Shown here: positions 1 to 9,631 of the stretch, in pieces | How the letters are laid out: each line of letters begins with the position of its first letter | How positions within the stretch are numbered: the stretch's first letter is position 1 | DNA from: Pseudomonas sp. TCU-HL1 | GTDB lineage: Bacteria > Pseudomonadota > Gammaproteobacteria > Pseudomonadales > Pseudomonadaceae | Direction of reading: 5' to 3' | DNA: 64,000 bases | Assembly (NCBI RefSeq): GCF_001708505.1 | Contig: NZ_CP015992.1 | Location: 1,240,001-1,304,000 of the forward strand | Notes under the pieces: model-generated | Told to the model about the DNA's origin: nothing | Seen by the model: only the letters and a program-made list of their open reading frames with translations | Databases searched by the model: none | Program-made: the position numbers and the translations under genes

Positions 1-171
1 GAAAGCAGCAAGATCAATAGGATGCACGGCGGCAGCAGGGAGTGGGGGTTGGTTCGTTTGGCGACTGCCAATCTACCCACTTTCCTGACTGTCAACTCGC
101 TCTTTCCCCAGAATCCGCGAAGAACCATAAACAAGGCCGGCTTATGCCGGCCTTGTTTCTATCTGCGGTAA
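1..171. other. Intergenic lead-in, no gene seen
   Basis: No credible coding region is visible here. The only structure is the hairpin at 131-156. The upstream neighbour lies outside the window, so whether this stretch carries its 3' end or leader cannot be judged. Confidence 0.5.
131..156. terminator. Bidirectional hairpin terminator downstream of ampG
   Basis: An 11-bp perfect stem (ACAAGGCCGGC, loop TTAT, GCCGGCCTTGT) lies 15 bases past the ampG stop. Read on the minus strand it is followed by TTTATGG. Read on the plus strand the arm ends in TTGTTTCT. T-tracts are short, so it may act in either direction with moderate efficiency. Confidence 0.65.
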
Positions 172-1911
172 TCAGGACTGCTCGGGGGAGCCGGGGGCCG
201 CAGGCGAGTTGGAGGAACCGTTCTCCTTGGGCTGCTGGCGGTCGCGACCCCATTGAATGGCGATCAGCACCAGGGTGGGAATACCCAGCAGGGCCGTGAG
301 CATGAAGAAGTTGTGGTAGCCCACGCTTTCCACCATCACGCCCGAGTAGCCGCCGATCAGGCGCGGCAGCAGCAGCATGATGGAGCTGAGCAGGGCGTAC
401 TGGGTGGCCGAAAACTTCAGGTTGGTCAGGCTCGACAGGTAGGCGACGAAGGCCGAGGTGGCCAGTCCCGCGCTGAAGTTGTCGCAGGAGATGGTCAGAA
501 TCAGCATGTTCAGGTGCGGGCCCATATCACTCAGGGCCACGAACATCAGGTTGGTTGCCGCCGAACTGACGCCGCCGATGAAGAGAATGGGCAAGATGCC
601 GAAACGCACGATGAGCAAGCCGCCAGCGGCCGCGCCGAGCAGCGTCATCACCAGGCCGAACAGCTTGCTGACGCTGGCGATCTGCTCCTTGGTGAAGCCC
701 TGGTCGATGTAGAAGACGTTGGCCATCACGCCCATCACGGTGTCCGACATCCGGTACGTGGCGATCAGGCCGAGCAACAGCAAGGCCTGCCAGCGGTATC
801 TGTGGACGAACTCGTTGATCGGCGTCAGCACCGGTGCCATCAGCAGGCGGCCGGCAGCAGAGAAGCAGGCCAGGGTGATCAGCAGGAACAGGGTACCGCG
901 GGGCCAGGCGCCGGAGGAGAACGCCTTCGCGGCCGCGGCGACGGTCACCAGGATCACGATTAGCACGATGATCGACACCGCCTGGTGGACGAAGTCGAAG
1001 TTCGGCATCACCTTGCCCCGTGCGGCGACCAGCAACTGGCGGCGCTGCTGGCTGAGCAGTTCGCGCACCGGCATGATCTGGCGCATGCCCCAGGGCGACA
1101 GGCAGGTGACGAGGAAGATGGCGTAAAGCGCCGCGCGTGGCCACGCGCGGTCGAGCAGTCCGGTGACCATCGCTGGCAACGAAATCAACATCACCAGCAG
1201 GATCAGCACCGACGACAACTGATGCTTGAGCTTGAAGCGCGAGGTCGTGCTGGCGGCCGGCAGGTCCACTGGGGGTTCGCGCATCCACAGGCTGGTGATC
1301 AGCCCCGGCAGCATCAGCAGGGCGAACAGCAGGTAGGTGCCGGCCCAGGCGCCGTACTCATAGACCTTGACGGTAGAGCCGAACCACTCAGCGAAGTAGA
1401 GCGCTCCGGCAGTCGCCAGCAAGGCGGCGACGCGGTAGCCAGTCATGTAGCTGGCGGCGAGGGCCGCCTGGCGGTTGTCTTCGGCGATTTCCAGGCGGTA
1501 GGCGTCGATGGCGATGTCCTGGGTGGCCGAGGCGAAGGCCACGATCACTGCCAGGGCGATCAGCCAGGTGAGGTTCGTCTGCGGATCGCACAACGCCATG
1601 CCTACCAGCCCGAGGCCCACCAGTGCCTGGGACAGCACCAGCCAGGAACGCCGGCGGCCGAGGCGGCCCAGCAGCGGCAGGCGCCATTGGTCGAGCAGGG
1701 GCGACCAGATCCATTTGAAGGCGTAGGCCAGGCCGATCAGGCTGGCGAAGCCGATGGTCTCGCGGGATACCCCGGCCTCGCGAAGCCAGACGGAGAGGGT
1801 GGAAAACACCAGCATGTACGGCAGGCCGGCGGCGAAGCCCAGCAGCAACAGGGAAAGGGTGGCCGGCGAGGCATAGGCGGCGATGGCGGCGCGCCAGGAG
1901 CGATGGGACAT
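172..1911 (-). CDS. ampG: AmpG-type muropeptide MFS transporter
   Basis: Inner-membrane permease of the major facilitator superfamily. AmpG brings GlcNAc-anhydroMurNAc muropeptides into the cytoplasm for cell-wall recycling and so feeds AmpR-type beta-lactamase signalling. The 579-residue protein opens with a hydrophobic segment (about residues 17-40), has the family motif SATQDIAIDAYR at 128-139, and shows many further hydrophobic helices to about residue 550 before a polar tail rich in Ser, Asn and Pro. Length fits the long Pseudomonas AmpG rather than the shorter E. coli form. No good Shine-Dalgarno precedes the ATG at 1911, so the start is chosen by similarity. It stands alone, divergent from nothing and followed by the hairpin at 131-156. 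Assignment by recall of the family, not by search. Confidence 0.88.
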   Translation of the reverse strand: MSHRSWRAAIAAYASPATLSLLLLGFAAGLPYMLVFSTLSVWLREAGVSRETIGFASLIGLAYAFKWIWSPLLDQWRLPLLGRLGRRRSWLVLSQALVGLGLVGMALCDPQTNLTWLIALAVIVAFASATQDIAIDAYRLEIAEDNRQAALAASYMTGYRVAALLATAGALYFAEWFGSTVKVYEYGAWAGTYLLFALLMLPGLITSLWMREPPVDLPAASTTSRFKLKHQLSSVLILLVMLISLPAMVTGLLDRAWPRAALYAIFLVTCLSPWGMRQIMPVRELLSQQRRQLLVAARGKVMPNFDFVHQAVSIIVLIVILVTVAAAAKAFSSGAWPRGTLFLLITLACFSAAGRLLMAPVLTPINEFVHRYRWQALLLLGLIATYRMSDTVMGVMANVFYIDQGFTKEQIASVSKLFGLVMTLLGAAAGGLLIVRFGILPILFIGGVSSAATNLMFVALSDMGPHLNMLILTISCDNFSAGLATSAFVAYLSSLTNLKFSATQYALLSSIMLLLPRLIGGYSGVMVESVGYHNFFMLTALLGIPTLVLIAIQWGRDRQQPKENGSSNSPAAPGSPEQS

Positions 1912-1998
1912 TAGCGATGCGGTCCGAAAAGCGTGGTGCTGGGCATTGGGTTGCTCGTGGCGTGCAGGACAGGGGCGGGCAACAGGGCAGGGCGCACT

Positions 1999-2385
1999 CT
2001 AACCCTTGGGCGGCATGGGATGCCAGCCGTGCCGACGCATGTCCACCCTATCGTTCAGGATACTGACCCCTTCGGCGCGCAAACGTGCCCGCTGCTCGCT
2101 CCCCGAGGGGGTGCCCAGCGCCAGGCTGAAGCGCCCGCCAGCCCCCAGTACCCGGTGCCAGGGCAGCTGCGTGCCGTCTGGCAGTTGGCTCAGGGTGCGC
2201 CCGACCCAGCGCGCCGCCCGCCCCAGGCCTGCCAACTCGGCCAGTTGGCCATAGGTGACCACCTTGCCTTCCGGTACCTGGCCGAGGGTCAGGTACAGCG
2301 CCTCGCGACGGACGTCCACGCTTGCCGTTGGCAAGTCCCCCCCTGCATGCTCTGGCGCCTCATTTCTCTTCTTCTTGCCGACCAT
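1999..2385 (-). CDS. Alkyltransferase-like protein (ATL), DNA repair
   Basis: A 128-residue member of the MGMT/Ogt DNA-binding family. The segment GKVVTYGQLAELAG (about 40-53) is the usual helix-turn-helix entry. The active-site motif reads PWHRV (75-79): the alkyl-accepting Cys of PCHR is Trp76, which defines ATL proteins. ATLs bind O6-alkylguanine and recruit nucleotide excision repair but cannot themselves take the alkyl group. The ATG at 2385 has GGAG four bases upstream on the minus strand, supporting this start; the reading frame stays open further upstream but that part is a shadow of the divergent gene. The start codon shares the sequence CATG with the start of the plus-strand gene at 2384. 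Confidence 0.85.
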   Translation of the reverse strand: MVGKKKRNEAPEHAGGDLPTASVDVRREALYLTLGQVPEGKVVTYGQLAELAGLGRAARWVGRTLSQLPDGTQLPWHRVLGAGGRFSLALGTPSGSEQRARLRAEGVSILNDRVDMRRHGWHPMPPKG

Positions 2386-3382
2386 GCTGCTCCGTAGCCT
2401 TTGTGCTGTGTTCTCGTTTGTCCTGTGCGCGCCGATCTGGGCCGACACCGTCTGGTTGAACAATGGCGACCGCCTGAGCGGCGAGATCATCCTGCTCGAT
2501 GGTGGCAAGCTTGCGCTCAAGACCCAGTATGCCGGCCGGGTGCTGATCGATTGGAAGGATATCGACACCCTCAGTTCCGAAAAACCGCTGGTGCTCAAGC
2601 GCGACGGTCTCGACAGCCAGCATAGCCGCAGCCTGAAAGCGGCAGGCAAGGGAATGGTGCGGCTGGAGAACGGCAAGCGCGAAACCGTGCCCCTGGCCAG
2701 CATCCGCCAGATGGTGCCGCCGCGCCCCTTGCTCAAGGACCGCGTCTGGGAGGGCAATCTCGACGCCAAGCTGGACATGGAACGCAATGAGGACACCAAA
2801 GATGAGTGGAAGCTAAAGGGCGACACCCGCGTCGAATACGGGCGCTGGCGCCATGTGCTGAGCGGCCAGTTGGAAAAGGAAACCAAGAATAGCGCCCGCA
2901 CCGAGGATAACTGGGAGCTGGAGTACGACCTCGATCGCTTTTTCACCGAGCACTGGTTCGTACGCGGCAGTTACGACCAGGACAACGATGACTTCGCGTT
3001 TTTCGAACGCCAGCGCTCCTACGGCGTCGGTCCTGGTTACCGCTTCTGGGACAACGAACTGGGCCGCTTCGATCTGATCGCCCAGTTCACGCGTTTCCAG
3101 TTGGAAAGCGATGCCGGGAATCTGGACTTCAATGCCCACTCCTTCGAATGGGACTTCAAGCGGCTGATCTGGGGGACGCGTTTTGAGCTGTACTCCAAGG
3201 CTCAGTTGCAGGTGCCGCAGATGGAGGAGGTCGACTACGTGCTCGACAGCGAATTCGGCTTGCGTTACCGCCTCAACGATTGGGCGCGACTGTCGTTGCT
3301 CTATGAGCTGGACCAGTTGCGCGGCCTTGGCCAGACGAACTCGGACCGGCACTACCTCATCGGTGTCGGCATCGGTTGGTAG
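2384..3382 (+). CDS. DUF481-family outer-membrane protein, copy 1
   Basis: 332 residues beginning with a signal peptide (hydrophobic core LLRSLCAVFSFVLC, likely cleavage after APIWA). Next come two short beta-rich segments, the first starting DTVWLNNGDRLSGE, the second around KGMVRLENGKRETV. From about residue 115 there is an alternating polar/aromatic pattern typical of the DUF481 beta-barrel domain, ending in GVGIGW. DUF481/YdiY proteins are predicted outer-membrane barrels; E. coli YdiY is described as salt- or acid-induced, but function is not settled. A paralogue of the same layout follows at 3513. No Shine-Dalgarno precedes ATG 2384; a TTG three codons upstream is possible. Its start codon overlaps that of the divergent ATL gene. 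Confidence 0.8.
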   Translation: MLLRSLCAVFSFVLCAPIWADTVWLNNGDRLSGEIILLDGGKLALKTQYAGRVLIDWKDIDTLSSEKPLVLKRDGLDSQHSRSLKAAGKGMVRLENGKRETVPLASIRQMVPPRPLLKDRVWEGNLDAKLDMERNEDTKDEWKLKGDTRVEYGRWRHVLSGQLEKETKNSARTEDNWELEYDLDRFFTEHWFVRGSYDQDNDDFAFFERQRSYGVGPGYRFWDNELGRFDLIAQFTRFQLESDAGNLDFNAHSFEWDFKRLIWGTRFELYSKAQLQVPQMEEVDYVLDSEFGLRYRLNDWARLSLLYELDQLRGLGQTNSDRHYLIGVGIGW

Positions 3383-3512
3383 CTCCGGAGCAGGGCGCGT
3401 CCATCGATTTTCTGGAACTCGTCGGAAGCAGGCCGGTCAGTTCTTGCTCTGCTGTCGGTCATAAGGATAATGCCCGGCTTTTTTTGAGAACCAGAGCCGA
3501 AGAAGCCGCTTT

Positions 3513-4517
3513 ATGTTGTCCAGAACCCTGCTTTGCGTGGCGCTTGCCGCCGCTTCCACCGCCACTTTCGCCGACACCGTCTGGCTGAAGAACGGCGATC
3601 GACTCACAGGCACCATCCGCGTCTTCGATGGCGGCAAGCTGGTGCTGGAAACCGACTACGGCGGCACCATCCCGCTGGACTGGAAGAAGGTCGCCACCCT
3701 GGAGAGCGACCGCGAACTGCTGATCAAGCAGGGCGACCTCGATGGTGAGCGTGCCAAGTCGCTGCAGCGGGCCGGGGACGGCAAGGTCATCCTCGCCAAT
3801 GGCGAAGCGCCCAAGGAGGTGGAACTGGCCAGCATCGAGCAGATCATGAAGCCCAAGCCCCTGGTCGAGGACCTGACCTGGACCGGCAACGTCGGCCTTT
3901 CCCTGGACTACAAGCGCGCCGAGAAGGACACCGACGACTACGACGTCGACTTCAAGACCAAGGCCCGTCACGGCCGATGGCGCCACAACGCGTCGGGTGA
4001 GTACAACCGCGAGTTCACCGATGACGTGAAAACCACGGAGAACTGGGAAACCGAGTACGCCCTCGATCGTTTCATTACCGAAAAGTTCTTCTGGCAGGGA
4101 CGCGGCGAGTACAAGCGCGACAAGATCGAAGACCTCGAGCGTCAGCGCACCCTGGGTACCGGTCCCGGTTACCAGTTCTGGGACGACGAACTAGGCGCCT
4201 TCTCCCTGGCCGGCCTGGTCAACCGCAGCGACTACCAGTTCTCCAATGGCGAGAAGGAGAACTTCTATTCGCTCAGCACCAAGTGGGACTACAACCGATA
4301 TCTGGTGGGAAAAACGGTGGAGCTCTTCACCACCGGCGAAGTCGGTCGTCCGCTGGACAACACCGCCGACTACTCCCTGGATGCCGAAGTGGGCCTGCGC
4401 TACAAGCTGACGGATTGGGCTTCCCTCAACATGAAGGCCGAGAAGGACATGGTCAGCGGCTCTGAGGGCGAGATCGACGAGACCCGCTACACCGTCGGCT
4501 TCGGCGTGGGCTGGTAG
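3513..4517 (+). CDS. DUF481-family outer-membrane protein, copy 2
   Basis: 334 residues with the same architecture as the preceding gene: a signal peptide ending near ATFA, an N-terminal module beginning DTVWLKNGDRLTG, a second short module near KVILANGEAPKEVELAS, then a DUF481 barrel ending GFGVGW. The two proteins match along their full length, including the motif spacing and the GPGY-FWD(N/D)ELG segment in the barrel, so this is an old tandem duplication. The 130-bp gap between the copies carries no clear terminator. The gene is followed by a REP-like inverted repeat at 4534-4571 that could stabilise or end the transcript. The specific cargo or stress role cannot be read from sequence. Confidence 0.8.
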   Translation: MLSRTLLCVALAAASTATFADTVWLKNGDRLTGTIRVFDGGKLVLETDYGGTIPLDWKKVATLESDRELLIKQGDLDGERAKSLQRAGDGKVILANGEAPKEVELASIEQIMKPKPLVEDLTWTGNVGLSLDYKRAEKDTDDYDVDFKTKARHGRWRHNASGEYNREFTDDVKTTENWETEYALDRFITEKFFWQGRGEYKRDKIEDLERQRTLGTGPGYQFWDDELGAFSLAGLVNRSDYQFSNGEKENFYSLSTKWDYNRYLVGKTVELFTTGEVGRPLDNTADYSLDAEVGLRYKLTDWASLNMKAEKDMVSGSEGEIDETRYTVGFGVGW

Positions 4518-4533
4518 TAAGCCCGCCCTGCCT

Positions 4534-4571
4534 GTGGGAGCGATTTCAATCGCGATTGAAATCGCTCCCAC
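4534..4571. repeat. REP-like inverted repeat, copy 1
   Basis: A perfect palindromic element of 38 bp with arms GTGGGAGCGATTTCAATCG and its complement. It belongs to the dispersed family also found at 7524, 16806, 52608 and 61412, all in intergenic DNA. It lies 16 bases past the second DUF481 gene. Such REP elements are common between Pseudomonas genes and can act in mRNA stability or termination. Confidence 0.85.
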
Positions 4572-4657
4572 GATCAAAAGCCCCGCAGCGCTCCTTATAC
4601 CCACGCGCCATTCCCATACATCCGGGGTGCCTTCCCCTTGCTGGTGTAAACTTAAAA

Positions 4658-4670
4658 GTCCAATATGGAC
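4658..4670. promoter_or_regulatory. Possible operator dyad upstream of dauB
   Basis: The dyad GTCCA-ATA-TGGAC lies in a locally AT-rich stretch 34 bases before the dauB start, the only AT-rich region upstream of this operon. A regulator such as DauR could bind here. This is inference from position and symmetry; no consensus was matched. Confidence 0.35.
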
Positions 4671-4703
4671 AAAATGTTTATATCCGGCCTCGGGAGCGTC
4701 TCC

Positions 4704-6793
<2,090 letters not shown>

Positions 6794-6872
6794 CGGCGCA
6801 GGCGCTTTGCGCCACACTCGCTGCGCCGGGCCTCGTGCCCGGCGCCGATTTTCCCGCTCCAGGAGCCGCTCC

Positions 6873-7505
6873 ATGACCCCTCGCCCAGACCTCGCCCTGG
6901 ACAACTATCGCGCCATCGCGGATGCCATCGCCACGTTGTTCTTTCCCCATGCCGAGGTGGTGCTGCACGACTTGCGTACACAGAAGATCGACTACATCGC
7001 CAACAACATCTCCAAGCGCTGCGTCGGCGACGACGCGGCACTCGAGGACATGCTCAGCGAGGACGTGGACGAGCGGAACATTGGTCCTTACGAGAAACTC
7101 AACTGGGACGGCCAGAAGATCCGCTCCGTGAGCACCGTGCTGCGCGATGTCCAGGGCGCACCGCTTGCCGTGCTCTGCATCAACCTGAACATCTCCATGT
7201 TCGAGGCGGCCAAGGCGGCCCTCGACCTGTTCCTGTCTTCCAGCAAGCTCATTCCCCAACCCGACGCACTGTTTCGCGACGACTGGCAGGAGCGCATCAA
7301 CACCTTCCTGCACAACTGGTTACGCCAGCGCCAACTCGGCCTCAACCTGCTGACCCGCGAACACAAGCGAGAACTGGTCCTGGCGCTCCACGCCGAAGGT
7401 GCCTTCAAAGGCAAGAGCGCCGCCAACTACGTGGCCAACGTCCTCAACATGGGGCGCGCCACCGTCTACAAGCACCTCAAGGAACTCAAGGAAGAATCGG
7501 TCTGA
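6873..7505 (+). CDS. dauR: YheO/PAS-domain transcriptional regulator (DauR-like)
   Basis: 210 residues. The N-terminal half (about 10-125), with FFPHAEVVLHDL and ISMFEAAK, is a YheO-like PAS domain. The C-terminal part (about 155-208), with GKSAANYVANVLNMGRATV, is the helix-turn-helix that accompanies it. Third gene after dauB and dauA, in the position of DauR, which represses the D-/L-arginine inversion operon in P. aeruginosa. The ATG at 6873 has AGGAG seven bases upstream. The 79-base gap after dauA contains a GC-rich segment but no clear terminator. Ligand identity is inferred only from the operon. Confidence 0.78.
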   Translation: MTPRPDLALDNYRAIADAIATLFFPHAEVVLHDLRTQKIDYIANNISKRCVGDDAALEDMLSEDVDERNIGPYEKLNWDGQKIRSVSTVLRDVQGAPLAVLCINLNISMFEAAKAALDLFLSSSKLIPQPDALFRDDWQERINTFLHNWLRQRQLGLNLLTREHKRELVLALHAEGAFKGKSAANYVANVLNMGRATVYKHLKELKEESV

Positions 7506-7523
7506 CATTCAGACGTCGACATT

Positions 7524-7582
7524 GTAGGAGCGAGCTCTGCTCGCGATTGCGAGGCCAATTCGCGAGCAGAGCTCGCTCCTAC
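7524..7582. repeat. REP-like inverted repeat pair, copy 2
   Basis: Two 23-bp perfectly complementary arms (left arm begins GTAGGAGCGAGCTCTGCTCG) separated by 13 bases. This is the paired form of the dispersed intergenic family, 18 bases after the DauR-like gene. Confidence 0.85.
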
Positions 7583-7592
7583 GACAGATTTC

Positions 7593-7697
7593 TCAGCGAT
7601 CTTCTCGCAAGCGCCTCCTGAACGCCCTTGGCGTCTCCCCGCACAACTGCTTGAGCAACTTGGCGAAGGTCGCCAATCGCCGTCCTTCCCATTCCGG
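7593..7697 (-). pseudogene. Remnant of an AraC-family regulator C-terminus
   Basis: On the minus strand a 34-codon open frame bounded by stops reads a segment with LATFAKLLKQLCGETPRAFR followed by RRLREDR and a stop. This resembles the final helix-turn-helix of AraC/XylS regulators (pattern F-x-x-x-F-K-x-x-G-x-T-P-x-x-[FY]-R). There is no start and no room for the ~250 residues an intact regulator needs: the DauR-like gene and a REP element lie on one side, the NTF2-like gene on the other. It therefore looks like a decayed 3' end. It could also be chance in GC-rich DNA. Confidence 0.4.
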
Positions 7698-7737
7698 TCA
7701 ATACTTCATGCCATACCGCCCTTTGCCGGAGTTGCCC

Positions 7738-8223
7738 ATGGTTCACCCCAACGCCGAACTCATCACACGCTTCTACCAGGCCTTCCAGCGTCTCGACGCC
7801 GAAGCCATGGCCGCCTGTTACAGCCCCGACGTGCATTTCAGCGACCCGGTGTTCACCGACCTCAATGGCCGGGAAGCCGCCGACATGTGGCGTATGCTCG
7901 CCAGCCGCGCTCAGCAGTTCAGCCTGACCTTCGAGGGCGTCGAGGCCGACGACCTCACCGGTCGCGCCAATTGGGTCGCCACCTACCTGTTCAGCCAGAC
8001 CGGGCGAATGGTGGAAAACCGCATCCAGGCGCGCTTCCTCTTTGCCGACGGCAAGATCATCGAGCACTACGACAGCTTCGACCTCTGGCGCTGGGCGCGG
8101 CAGGCCCTGGGTGCCAAAGGCCTGTTGCTGGGCTGGCTGCCGGCGGTACAGAACGCCATTCGCCAGCAGGCCGCACGAGGCCTGGCCGCCTACCGCACGG
8201 GGGCGTTGAAAGACTTGTCTTGA
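7738..8223 (+). CDS. SnoaL/NTF2-like domain protein of unknown function
   Basis: 161 residues of the cone-shaped NTF2-like fold, recognisable from the opening ELITRFYQAFQRLDAEAMAA, the DVHFSDPVF turn near residue 35 and the closing strand FLFADGKIIEHYDSFD. A C-terminal extension of about 45 residues is rich in Ala, Gln and Arg. The ATG at 7738 has GGAG six bases upstream; the earlier ATG at 7651 overlaps the AraC remnant and lacks a site. The fold serves both enzymes and binding proteins, so no reaction can be named. A GIY-YIG gene follows 48 bases downstream. Confidence 0.75.
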   Translation: MVHPNAELITRFYQAFQRLDAEAMAACYSPDVHFSDPVFTDLNGREAADMWRMLASRAQQFSLTFEGVEADDLTGRANWVATYLFSQTGRMVENRIQARFLFADGKIIEHYDSFDLWRWARQALGAKGLLLGWLPAVQNAIRQQAARGLAAYRTGALKDLS

Positions 8224-8271
8224 TGGGCGCCGCCATTGCCTAATGCCGCGGCTTTCCTTCAGGACGCCGCA

Positions 8272-8559
8272 ATGCCCGAACCCGTCGAAGCCATCCCCGC
8301 CGCCAAGCCCTGGTTCGTCTACCTGGTGCGTGCGGAGAACGGCGCGCTCTATTGCGGCATCAGCGACGACCCGCAGCGGCGGTTTGCCCAGCACCAGAGT
8401 GGCAAGGGCGCGCGCTTCTTCCACTCCAGCCCGGCCAAGGCGCTGGTGTTCGTCGAAGCCTGCGCCGACAAGCGCGAGGCCCTGCGCCGCGAGCGCGCGA
8501 TCAAGCAATTGCGCAAGGCGGCCAAGGAGCGCTTGGTCGCCCTCCATCCAGCGGGCTGA
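8272..8559 (+). CDS. GIY-YIG nuclease-superfamily protein (UPF0213/YhbQ type)
   Basis: 95 residues with the compact GIY-YIG domain: [18 protein letters not shown] carries the family's two-strand signature (VYL ... YCGIS), followed by [17 protein letters not shown] with the conserved Arg and His. The helix with [11 protein letters not shown] and the closing KERLVAL match the YhbQ family in order and length. Members are small predicted nucleases possibly tied to DNA repair; E. coli YhbQ has been linked to nuclease activity, but the role here is inferred. ATG 8272 is preceded by AGGA; the ATG at 8236 lacks a site. Confidence 0.85.
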   Translation: MPEPVEAIPAAKPWFVYLVRAENGALYCGISDDPQRRFAQHQSGKGARFFHSSPAKALVFVEACADKREALRRERAIKQLRKAAKERLVALHPAG

Positions 8560-8644
8560 TGCCGCGCTATCAGGCACAAGGCATGGGCCGCCCCGGTTGC
8601 GCCGGGTAAGCTGCGTTATCCACAGACCTGACGCGGAGACCGTC

Positions 8645-9580
8645 ATGCATGAGCTGATCCTGCACCACTACCCGACCTCGCCCTTTGCCGAGAAGGCCCG
8701 CCTGATGCTGGGCTTCAAGCAGTTGTCCTGGCGCTCGGTGATGATTCCGCCGGTAATGCCCAAGCCCGACCTCGTCGCGCTGACCGGTGGATACCGCAAG
8801 ACGCCGGTGTTGCAGGTCGGGGCCGATGTCTATTGCGATACCGCGCTGATCGCTCGCCGGCTGGAAGCGGAAAAGGCGACGCCGGCGTTCTTCCCGGAAG
8901 GCCAGGAACTCAACGTTGCCAGCTTTGCCCTGTGGGTGGACTCGGTGGTGTTCCAGCACGCCGTGTCCCTGGTGTTCCAGCCGGAATCGGCGGCGGTACG
9001 TTTTGGCAGGCTGCCACCGGAAGCCGTAAAAGCCTTCATGGCCGACCGCGCCGGGTTGTTCAGTGGCGGCAGCCTGACGCGCCTGCCGTTGGAGCAGGCC
9101 AGGCACAACTGGCCGGCCATCATGGCGCGTGCCGAACAGCAACTGGCGCGCAGCGAGGGCGATTTCCTCTTCGGTGAAGCGTCCATCGCCGACTTTTCCC
9201 TGGCGCACTGTCTGTGGTTCCTCAAGGGCACCCCGGTGACCGCACCGCTGGTGGACAACTACCCGGAGGTGACCGCCTGGCTGGGACGCGTGCTGGGCTT
9301 CGGTCATGGTGCACCGTGCGAGCTGGCTTCCAGCGAAGCGGTGGAGATCGCGCGCAACTCCGCTCCGGCGGCGCTGCCCGTTGAAGACTTCGTCGACCCC
9401 AACGGCTTCGCGCCTGGCCAGAAGGTGGCGGTGGCGGCCACGGACTATGGCGTCGATCCGGTGGAAGGTGAGCTGGTGTTCGTTGGTTGCGAGGAGATCA
9501 TCCTGTGCCGCCAGGACGAGCGCGTCGGCGTGGTGCATGTGCACTTCCCGCGACTGGGATTCCGCATCGAAGCGCGTTGA
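8645..9580 (+). CDS. Glutathione S-transferase family protein with extra C-terminal domain
   Basis: 311 residues. Residues 1-80 form a GST N-terminal thioredoxin-like domain: LILHHYPTSPFAEKARL is the active-site strand/helix, and KTPVLQVGADVYCDTALI supplies the cis-Pro and the ligand-binding turn. Residues about 85-225 are the all-helical GST C-terminal domain. A further ~70 residues, VEDFVDPNGFAPGQKVAV onward, look beta-rich and are not part of standard GSTs. Start ATG 8645 has GGAG six bases upstream. The gene ends before a terminator belonging to the facing yejK gene. Substrate unknown. Confidence 0.8.
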   Translation: MHELILHHYPTSPFAEKARLMLGFKQLSWRSVMIPPVMPKPDLVALTGGYRKTPVLQVGADVYCDTALIARRLEAEKATPAFFPEGQELNVASFALWVDSVVFQHAVSLVFQPESAAVRFGRLPPEAVKAFMADRAGLFSGGSLTRLPLEQARHNWPAIMARAEQQLARSEGDFLFGEASIADFSLAHCLWFLKGTPVTAPLVDNYPEVTAWLGRVLGFGHGAPCELASSEAVEIARNSAPAALPVEDFVDPNGFAPGQKVAVAATDYGVDPVEGELVFVGCEEIILCRQDERVGVVHVHFPRLGFRIEAR

Positions 9581-9589
9581 GAGACGCCC

Positions 9590-9621
9590 ACACGAAAAAC
9601 AAAACCCGGCATCTGCCGGGT
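9590..9621 (-). terminator. Rho-independent terminator of yejK
   Basis: Minus-strand hairpin ACCCGG-CAGATG-CCGGGT followed by TTTGTTTTTCGTG, placed 11 bases after the yejK stop. The T-rich tail makes direction clear. Confidence 0.8.
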
Positions 9622-9631
9622 ATTGCCATTC

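Noticed and set aside
2386..2946. N-terminal extension of the ATL frame
   Set aside because: The upstream part is antisense to the DUF481 gene and Ser/Arg-rich; the ATL fold starts after 2385.
7524..7582. Inverted repeats considered as a CRISPR or attachment site
   Set aside because: They are palindromes present singly or in pairs, with no regular spacer array and no integrase nearby.
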